From the NCBI GenBank assembly GCA_002353215.1, contig DEJD01000121.1, positions 1,943-8,595 on the forward strand: a stretch of 6,653 nucleotides of DNA, given 5' to 3'. A program made the translations under genes and the position numbers. Below the pieces are notes generated by a model that saw only the letters and a program-made list of their open reading frames with translations, ran no database searches and was not told the DNA's origin. Positions 1-4,739 of the stretch are shown in pieces (position 1 is the first letter of the stretch; every line of letters starts with the position of its first letter). The DNA is from Prevotellaceae bacterium UBA2757 (GTDB taxonomy: Bacteria; Bacteroidota; Bacteroidia; Bacteroidales; Bacteroidaceae).

Positions 1-74
1 TTCTGTACAGAAATGCTACCCTTAGTAGTTGTCCAGCCTTCGAAATTGCCATTCTCGCCAATCCCTGTGAAGAG
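1..74 (-). repeat. Possible start of a third module copy, cut by the window edge
   Basis: Residues 676-699 include NGNFEGWTTTKGS. The N-x-x-F followed by GW recalls the openings of modules A (NPDF...EGW) and B (NSHF...TGW), although here the two landmarks are nearly adjacent. Only about 24 residues are visible, so the call depends on the sequence beyond the left edge. Confidence 0.4.
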
Positions 75-2099
75 AATAGAGATATCGATACCATCACCGG
101 CAATCTTATCACCAGAAGCAACAAGAGCATCCCAGTCTGCCTGAACACCTTCTTTAAGAACAGTTCTGAATGAACCGATGATTTCGTTGATTCTGGCTGT
201 GCTCAGGTTGAGGTTATTGAAACCTTCTTCTTCAATTTCGTCACCAAGAACATCAAGAGCAGCAGGAACCTTTACATAACCTGCTTCAGTTGTGTACTTC
301 TCGCGAGCAGCATAGAATTCGCCACCTTCATTGAAGAAAGCATCGAGCTTCTTGTATGCAGCAACACTTGCATTTGCATCGTTCACAAGGCCGGAAAGTT
401 TTTCGTAAGCAGCCTGGTTAGCCTCAGTATCTGTGCTTTCTTCATCGATAAGCTTCTGACCTGCATCAACTGCATCAGCAAGATCCTTCTCGATAACCTT
501 GTAGAATGGTTCGCCACTTGCAAGAATCTTGTTAGCACCAGAAACGGCAGCCTTAAGAGCAAACATAGATGGGTCGATACCAGAACCTACATATACAAGT
601 GAGATACCGTCTGTGAAGAAGTGAGGCATGTTGCCAGAACCTGTATTTACAGACTGATAACCAAGTGAGAAGTAACCAGTAGTTTCCTCATCAAGAGTGA
701 ACTTGATTTCGTCCTTTGTCCACTGACCTACAGGGAATGTAAGATTATCTGAGAGATATTCTTGACCTTCGTCAGAGATGAAACCGATAAGGTTCTTAGC
801 AATTGCGGTTGTACCACCTGTGTTGTAGTAAGACATAGTCAGAGTATAGTCACCTGCTGGAAGAGTTACTGCCTGCTTATACTGCATAGACATATTCCAA
901 CAAGTTACGAATCCAAGAACCTTACCTTCTGAAGAACCGTCAGACATTACATCTGGCACCTTGTAATCTACACCACCAAGGAATGCCTTGCTACCAATAG
1001 CATAAACACCAGAAGCAGCACCGTTGTCTGTCTTGCTTCTATCCCAACCGGTAAGTGGAAGCATACTGTAGTTAGTAAGAGGAATGTTGTTCTTAGCACA
1101 GTCATAGTCGTAAGTACAGATACCGCCTTCTACTGGTTCATCCTCATCGAAGTGAGAGTTTACGATAAAGTAAGAAGAAAGGTCTGTTACACCTGATTCG
1201 TTAATCTTAGTCTGAGCCTCGATAGCAGCCTCAACCTGTGCAAGAGTAGCAGATGGGTTGTTATATACTGCCTCAGAAGCAGATGTATCTACATTGTAAA
1301 CCTTACCGATGTTGATGAGATCGAGAAGTGTTGCCTTTGCCTTAGCAATCTCTTCTGCAAGAACCTCTGCTTCGTCAACTGTGTAAATCTTCACATTGTC
1401 GATGAAGATGTGTGGAGCAGAACCTGAACCGCCGGCCTGAGAGAAACCAAGAGAAATCTTACCAGCTGTTTCAGCATCGAGTGAAACTAAAACTGTATCC
1501 TTCACCCACTCACCTTCTGGATAACCAGTTGCTTCAGAATAGAAATTCTTACCTTCTGATGCAAAACCGATTTTGTTTGTGAGTGCACCAGTACCCTTGG
1601 AATTATACAGGGTAGTTACGATGATGTAGTAACCTGCTGGAAGTGTAACTTCCTGTGAGTAAACAGGAGATGCACCCCATACAGCTACGATACCAAGAGC
1701 AGTCTTGTCTTTCTCGCCAAGTGCATAGTAGGGACCACCAAGTCCAATAGGATTCTCGATTTCATCAATCTCAAGTGGATCGTAAACCGGGAAGATACCT
1801 GCTGCCTGAGCATCGCGAGGGTCACCGTCTGTGGTGTGCTTGATGTTGTCAGTAGGGTTGTTTGCTGTCCAACCTTCTACTGGCTGCATACCATAGAGAT
1901 CAGTACCATCAGAACCTGCACCATTGTCGTCCAAGTCCTTCGCATAAGTACGGACTGTACGAGCAACTGGAGTCATAGCGCTGAAGTCGGGATTAGTCAA
2001 CTTCGAAGACGTGATGTCTTCCTTTCCTGTGTATCCGTAAGCCATGCTGCAGAATACACTCGCTACAAATAGTAGCGCAAGAGAGTAGAACTTTCTCAT
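1..2099 (-). CDS. Large secreted modular protein with repeated beta-sandwich-like modules and FIVAR-like linkers (partial, C-terminus outside window)
   Basis: The frame is open without a stop from the ATG at 2099 to the left edge, giving 699 codons of an unfinished protein. I do not recognise a named family. Residues 1-22 form a Sec signal peptide. Module A (about 36-240) and module B (about 310-505) are diverged copies: LGIVAVW/LGFVTCW, VTLPAG/VTLPAG, IGF/IGF, GEWVKD/GQWTKD and PHIFIDNVKIY/PHFFTDGISLVY recur in the same order at a near-constant offset of 260-263 residues. Alternating hydrophobic strands and the FIDNVKIY-type ending resemble galactose-binding/carbohydrate-binding jelly rolls, but that is inference. 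Helical stretches (242-304 and 511-675) separate the modules. NGNFEGW near residue 685 looks like the start of a third copy. The protein is rich in Asp and Glu. It has its own promoter and follows a terminator, so it is not part of the topA-aroK-speA operon. The start is fixed by the signal peptide; there is no Shine-Dalgarno, only an AT-rich leader, as usual in Bacteroidetes. A surface anchor or type IX sorting domain, if present, would lie outside the window. Confidence 0.9.
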   Translation of the reverse strand, partial: MRKFYSLALLFVASVFCSMAYGYTGKEDITSSKLTNPDFSAMTPVARTVRTYAKDLDDNGAGSDGTDLYGMQPVEGWTANNPTDNIKHTTDGDPRDAQAAGIFPVYDPLEIDEIENPIGLGGPYYALGEKDKTALGIVAVWGASPVYSQEVTLPAGYYIIVTTLYNSKGTGALTNKIGFASEGKNFYSEATGYPEGEWVKDTVLVSLDAETAGKISLGFSQAGGSGSAPHIFIDNVKIYTVDEAEVLAEEIAKAKATLLDLINIGKVYNVDTSASEAVYNNPSATLAQVEAAIEAQTKINESGVTDLSSYFIVNSHFDEDEPVEGGICTYDYDCAKNNIPLTNYSMLPLTGWDRSKTDNGAASGVYAIGSKAFLGGVDYKVPDVMSDGSSEGKVLGFVTCWNMSMQYKQAVTLPAGDYTLTMSYYNTGGTTAIAKNLIGFISDEGQEYLSDNLTFPVGQWTKDEIKFTLDEETTGYFSLGYQSVNTGSGNMPHFFTDGISLVYVGSGIDPSMFALKAAVSGANKILASGEPFYKVIEKDLADAVDAGQKLIDEESTDTEANQAAYEKLSGLVNDANASVAAYKKLDAFFNEGGEFYAAREKYTTEAGYVKVPAALDVLGDEIEEEGFNNLNLSTARINEIIGSFRTVLKEGVQADWDALVASGDKIAGDGIDISILFTGIGENGNFEGWTTTKGSISVQ
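342..569 (-). other. Helical FIVAR-like linker 2
   Basis: Residues 511-586 form a strongly helical stretch: an Ala-rich helix (MFALKAAVSGANKIL), a short break at GEPFYK, DLADAVDAGQKLIDEES, then AAYEKLSGLVNDANASV. The Leu/Ala spacing and the break between two long helices fit a FIVAR spacer better than linker 1 does. A further helical segment (residues 587-675) continues toward the presumed third module, making this linker longer than the first. Confidence 0.6.
585..1172 (-). repeat. Protein module B, second copy of the repeated beta-sandwich-like domain
   Basis: This codes for about residues 310-505. It repeats the landmarks of module A: NSHF (314-317), TGW (350-352), LGFVTCW (395-401), VTLPAG (411-416), IGF (438-440), GQWTKD (458-463), SLGY (478-481) and PHFFTDGISLVY (492-503). 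Unlike A it contains three cysteines (328, 334 in a CTYDYDC segment, and 400), so an extra disulfide in the exported protein is possible. At DNA level only short runs are shared with A, for example the 12-mer ACCTGCTGGAAG (+ strand, 852 and 1632), so the duplication is old. Confidence 0.75.
1188..1376 (-). other. Helical FIVAR-like linker 1
   Basis: Residues 242-304 are rich in Ala, Glu, Lys and Leu with heptad-like spacing (EAEVLAEEIAKAKATLLDL, then TLAQVEAAIEAQTKI), consistent with a short helical bundle. The pattern of paired helices joined by a polar loop resembles the FIVAR spacer found in many bacterial surface proteins. It probably holds modules A and B apart. The family assignment is by eye only. 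Confidence 0.55.
1380..1994 (-). repeat. Protein module A, first copy of the repeated beta-sandwich-like domain
   Basis: This codes for about residues 36-240. Landmarks in order are NPDF (36-39), EGW (75-77), LGIVAVW (135-141), VTLPAG (151-156), IGF (177-179), GEWVKD (196-201), SLGF (216-219) and PHIFIDNVKIY (229-239). All but the first two have a counterpart in module B 260-263 residues later. The alternating hydrophobic pattern suggests a beta-sandwich; ligand binding is possible but not shown. Boundaries are approximate. Confidence 0.75.
2034..2099 (-). other. Sec signal peptide of the secreted modular protein
   Basis: Residues 1-22 have a short basic start (MRK), a hydrophobic core (about residues 7-17, LALLFVASVFC) and a small-residue cleavage region. 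Cleavage is most plausible after SMA (residue 20) or AYG (residue 22). Cys17 lies in SVFC, which has Phe at -1 and is a poor lipobox, so signal peptidase I is favoured over a lipoprotein signal. Confidence 0.85.
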
Positions 2100-2164
2100 G
2101 TCCAATTGTTTTAAAAGATTAGTAATGTTTGTTAATTATATTAGACCATTTGGTTTGTATCGAA

Positions 2165-2198
2165 CACCTAAAAACGGATGTGCTTTCACGTTTGGGTG
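2165..2198 (-). other. Possible stem-loop at the 5' end of the secreted-protein leader
   Basis: On the minus strand AAACG (2193-2189) can pair with CGTTT (2176-2172), and flanking CACC (2198-2195) can pair with GGTG (2168-2165), with small bulges and a 12-nt loop. It starts just after the -7 element, so most of it could be transcribed and might protect the mRNA 5' end. The stem is short and interrupted, and it matches no riboswitch I know. Confidence 0.25.
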
Positions 2199-2228
2199 CA
2201 AAGTAAACATAAAAATTTTTATCACACA
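2199..2228 (-). promoter_or_regulatory. Bacteroidetes-type promoter for the secreted-protein gene
   Basis: On the minus strand TTACTTTG (2206-2199) is one mismatch from the Bacteroides -7 consensus TAnnTTTG and is followed by CACCC. TGTG at 2228-2225, 18 nt upstream, is a degenerate match to the -33 TTTG; the spacer contains the self-complementary AAAAATTTTT (2220-2211). Transcription would begin near 2195-2190, leaving a leader of about 90 nt before the ATG at 2099. The element sits directly after the speA terminator, as expected for a separate transcription unit. Confidence 0.6.
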
Positions 2229-2237
2229 TATTTTATT

Positions 2238-2269
2238 AAAAAAAAATTGCCACTTTGTTACAAAGTGAC
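2238..2269 (-). terminator. Intrinsic terminator of the topA-aroK-speA operon
   Basis: Reading the minus strand, GTCACTTTG (2269-2261) pairs with CAAAGTGGC (2257-2249) across a TAA loop. The stem has nine pairs including one G-T wobble. After AA comes a run of nine T (2246-2238), the classical intrinsic terminator form. It lies 57 nt past the speA stop. The reverse orientation lacks a comparable T-run, so it should act only on minus-strand transcripts. Confidence 0.85.
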
Positions 2270-2326
2270 AAATATTTATACATTTTTGAAAAAAAACAGA
2301 CCTTTTTTTCGCTTAACCACAATCAA

Positions 2327-4222
2327 TTATTCCAAATAAGTATATCCGTAGAGTCCGCTTCGGTAAGTATCAAGGAATTCCTTTCCTTCCTCAAGGGTTA
2401 CCTTGCCCTCCTTGATAGCCTGCTTCACCCATACCTCAAGCGAACGGACCATTTTCTTCGGTTCATACTGAACATAACTGAGCACATCGGCTACTGTCTC
2501 TCCGTCAATGATATTCTTGATGTGATAGCCGTCCTTATCTGTCACCACATGAACTGCATTGGTGTCACCAAAAAGGTTGTGCATATCACCAAGGATTTCC
2601 TGGTATGCCCCTACAAGGAATACACCTATGTAGTACGAACCTTTCTTCTTGTCAAGAGTATGAACAGGAATGAAGTGGGTTACACCGCTCTCGGTTGAGA
2701 AATTAGCGATTTTACCGTCAGAATCGCAGGTGATATCCTGGATTGTAGCATTGCGGTCAGGACGCTCGGTAAGTCTCTGAATCGGCATGATTGGGAATAT
2801 CTGGTCGATAGCCCAACTGTCAGGCAGAGAATGGAAGAGTGAGAAGTTGCAGAAGTATTTGTCGGCAAGGTTCTTCTCAAGCGAACGCAATTCCTCTGGC
2901 ATATGCTTCATCGAATGTCCCAGTATGTTTACCTCACGAGCCACAGCCCAGTACATGCGCTCTATCTCGGCACGAGTACGCAGGTCGAGCATTCCGTGTG
3001 CGAAGAGGTCAAGTGCCTCTTCACGAATCTGCTGGGCATCGTGCCAGTTCTCAAGCATATTCCTCTGGTTCAGGTTGCACCATATGTCGTACAAGTCCTT
3101 TGCCAGTTCGTGATCATCTTCTCCTACCACGAATTCATCGGGCATTGCAGGTACTTCTGTAGTTTCCAGTACTTCCATAACGAGTACTGAATGATGAGCT
3201 GCCAACGAACGGCCTCCCTCTGTTATGATGTTTGGATGAGGTATCTCATTGCTGTTGCTTGCCTCTACAAATGTATATACACAGTTATTGACGTATTCCT
3301 GGATAGAGTAGTTGACTGATGACTCCGAACTGGAAGAACGCGAACCGTCATAATCGACTCCGAGTCCACCGCCACAATCCACGAATTCAACGGCAAAGCC
3401 CATCTTTCGAAGCTGTACATAGAACATACTTGCCTCACGAAGGGCATTCTGAATGCGACGAATCTTAGTAATCTGACTGCCTATATGGAAATGGATAAGT
3501 TTCAGACAGTCTTTCATATCGTTTTCTTCGATATACTTCAACGCACCGAGCAGTTCACCTGAAGTGAGTCCGAACTTACTTGCATCGCCTCCACTCTCTT
3601 CCCACTTACCCGAACCGGAAGCTGCCAACTTAATACGAATGCCGATATTAGGACGGACACCCAGTTTCTTGGCTACACGGGTGATAATCTCCAGTTCGTT
3701 GAATTTCTCTACAACGATGAATATGCGCTTACCCATCTTATGAGCAAGCAAAGCCAATTCGATGTAGTCCTGGTCTTTATATCCGTTGCAGACAATGATA
3801 GAGTCGCTATCCATATTGACTGCCAGGACTGCATGCAGTTCCGGCTTAGAACCAGCCTCAAGGCCCAGGTTGAATTTCTTGCCGTGTTTGATTACCTCTT
3901 CGACGACAGGAGAAATCTGGTTCACCTTGATAGGATAGATAACGAAGCTCTCGCCACTGTATTCGTATTCCTTCGCTGCCTTGGCAAAACAAGTTGAAGT
4001 CTTCTCAATGCGATTGTCAATGATGTCTGGAAAACGCACCAGAACCGGTGCTGACACATCGCGCAGTGACAACTCGTCCATAACCTCCCTAAGATCCACC
4101 TCCACACCGTCTTTCTTCGGAGTTACAGCAACATTACCTTTCTCGTTGATGTGAAAATAGTTGACTCCCCAGCCATTTATGCCGTAAAGTTCATTGGAGT
4201 CTTCAATTCGCCACTTTCTCAT
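2327..4222 (-). CDS. speA: Biosynthetic arginine decarboxylase
   Basis: A cytosolic PLP enzyme that decarboxylates L-arginine to agmatine, the first step of the route to putrescine and spermidine; in Bacteroidales this is thought to proceed through N-carbamoylputrescine. The 631 residues match the usual length of about 630-660. The N-terminal alanine-racemase-like barrel carries YPIKVNQ (96-102) with Lys99 as the expected PLP lysine, HIGSQ (246-250), DCGGGLGVDYDG (282-293, phosphate-binding Gly loop) and EGGR (335-338). The C-terminal part carries ITCDSDGKI (497-505), with Cys499-Asp500 at the active site contributed by the partner subunit, and GAYQE (538-542). The helical insertion between the halves (about 365-455) is typical of SpeA and absent from ornithine/lysine decarboxylases of this fold. 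The start at 4222 gives the family's normal N-terminus (MRKWRIEDS) and overlaps the end of aroK by 20 nt. A terminator follows, so speA is last in the operon. No catalytic residue appears to be missing. Confidence 0.97.
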   Translation of the reverse strand: MRKWRIEDSNELYGINGWGVNYFHINEKGNVAVTPKKDGVEVDLREVMDELSLRDVSAPVLVRFPDIIDNRIEKTSTCFAKAAKEYEYSGESFVIYPIKVNQISPVVEEVIKHGKKFNLGLEAGSKPELHAVLAVNMDSDSIIVCNGYKDQDYIELALLAHKMGKRIFIVVEKFNELEIITRVAKKLGVRPNIGIRIKLAASGSGKWEESGGDASKFGLTSGELLGALKYIEENDMKDCLKLIHFHIGSQITKIRRIQNALREASMFYVQLRKMGFAVEFVDCGGGLGVDYDGSRSSSSESSVNYSIQEYVNNCVYTFVEASNSNEIPHPNIITEGGRSLAAHHSVLVMEVLETTEVPAMPDEFVVGEDDHELAKDLYDIWCNLNQRNMLENWHDAQQIREEALDLFAHGMLDLRTRAEIERMYWAVAREVNILGHSMKHMPEELRSLEKNLADKYFCNFSLFHSLPDSWAIDQIFPIMPIQRLTERPDRNATIQDITCDSDGKIANFSTESGVTHFIPVHTLDKKKGSYYIGVFLVGAYQEILGDMHNLFGDTNAVHVVTDKDGYHIKNIIDGETVADVLSYVQYEPKKMVRSLEVWVKQAIKEGKVTLEEGKEFLDTYRSGLYGYTYLE

Positions 4223-4730
4223 TTATCAGATTTGCGTAGTTATTAATTTGTTCTTGGGTGTGAATAACATTGATGTCTATAACGTGCTTTGCCTTAGAGT
4301 AGTAAGGAAGGCGTTTTTGCAAGTTTTCCTCGATGAAACCGATTAATTCGTCGGGCGACTTACCTTGTATAAGAGGGCGCTGGGTCTTGCCCATCAGGAG
4401 GTGTTCTTTCAGCACTTCAGGTGTAGCACGCAGGAATATTGTCTCGCCCTGCTGATTCAGGTAGTCCATATTATCGGAAAAACAAGGTGTGCCACCGCCA
4501 CAACTGATGATGACATCCTCGAATTCCGCTACCTCATGAAGCATATTCTTCTCCACTTCACGGAAACCAGCCTCACCCTTTTCTGCAAATATCTGAGGAA
4601 CAGTCTTGTGAGTGCGACTCTCTATATACTGGTCCAAGTCGTAGAAGGGACGCTTGGTCAATCTGGCAAGAGCCTTGCCGAGAGTGGTCTTACCAGCACC
4701 CATGTAACCTATGAGGATGATTCGTTTCAT
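4203..4730 (-). CDS. aroK: Shikimate kinase
   Basis: A cytosolic enzyme that phosphorylates shikimate with ATP to shikimate 3-phosphate, fifth step of the chorismate pathway. The 175 residues are a normal length for this small P-loop kinase. Visible motifs: Walker A GYMGAGKT (8-15), DLD (31-33) for Mg and shikimate, FREVE with Arg57 (56-60) for shikimate carboxylate, CGGG (77-80), the lid TQRPL with Arg118 (116-120), and KRLPYY with Arg140 (139-144). I chose the ATG at 4730; the frame extends one codon to a TTG at 4733, but MKRIILIGYMG is the usual N-terminus. It begins 9 nt after the topA stop and its last 20 nt overlap speA in another frame, implying co-transcription and coupling. Whether it is called aroK or aroL is only a matter of naming. 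Confidence 0.96.
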   Translation of the reverse strand: MKRIILIGYMGAGKTTLGKALARLTKRPFYDLDQYIESRTHKTVPQIFAEKGEAGFREVEKNMLHEVAEFEDVIISCGGGTPCFSDNMDYLNQQGETIFLRATPEVLKEHLLMGKTQRPLIQGKSPDELIGFIEENLQKRLPYYSKAKHVIDINVIHTQEQINNYANLINEKVAN

Positions 4731-4739
4731 CAATCTGTT

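Larger units (their letters stand above)
2100..2326. other. Intergenic region between speA and the secreted-protein gene
   Basis: This 227-nt AT-rich gap contains no credible gene on either strand. From the speA side it holds an A7/T8 inverted pair (2310-2288), the intrinsic terminator, the promoter, and a leader ending in AT-rich sequence (TTTTAAAACAATTGGAC) before the ATG, without a Shine-Dalgarno. Confidence 0.8.

Noticed and set aside
1836..2072. Plus-strand open frame opposite the 5' part of the secreted-protein gene
   Set aside because: The minus strand carries a long uninterrupted frame with a signal peptide; the opposite frame is Cys/Thr/Ser-rich without recognisable structure.
2034..2099. 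Lipoprotein signal with Cys17 as the lipidated residue
   Set aside because: The residues before Cys are S-V-F; Phe at -1 does not fit a lipobox, and a normal signal peptidase I site follows at SMA/AYG.
2288..2310. Second hairpin after speA (GAAAAAAA pairing with TTTTTTTC, loop of 7)
   Set aside because: The stem is almost all A-T and has no following T-run, so it is too weak to call a terminator; the GC-containing hairpin at 2249-2269 explains termination better.
2255..2698. Plus-strand open frame of 147 codons opposite the end of speA
   Set aside because: It lies antisense to a well-supported SpeA C-terminus, begins inside the terminator hairpin, and its product resembles nothing coherent. 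It is an effect of speA codon use.
2787..3190. Several overlapping plus-strand open frames opposite the middle of speA
   Set aside because: They overlap one another in different frames and all lie opposite conserved SpeA sequence; no start signal or domain is visible.
3330..3345. Serine run in SpeA (SRSSSSESS, residues 294-302), possible insertion or low-complexity slip
   Set aside because: The frame continues correctly on both sides, and from memory a Ser-rich loop after the Gly-rich motif is normal in Bacteroidetes SpeA.
4731..4733. TTG as the aroK start codon
   Set aside because: The next codon is ATG and gives the standard shikimate kinase N-terminus; TTG starts are less common and nothing favours it here.
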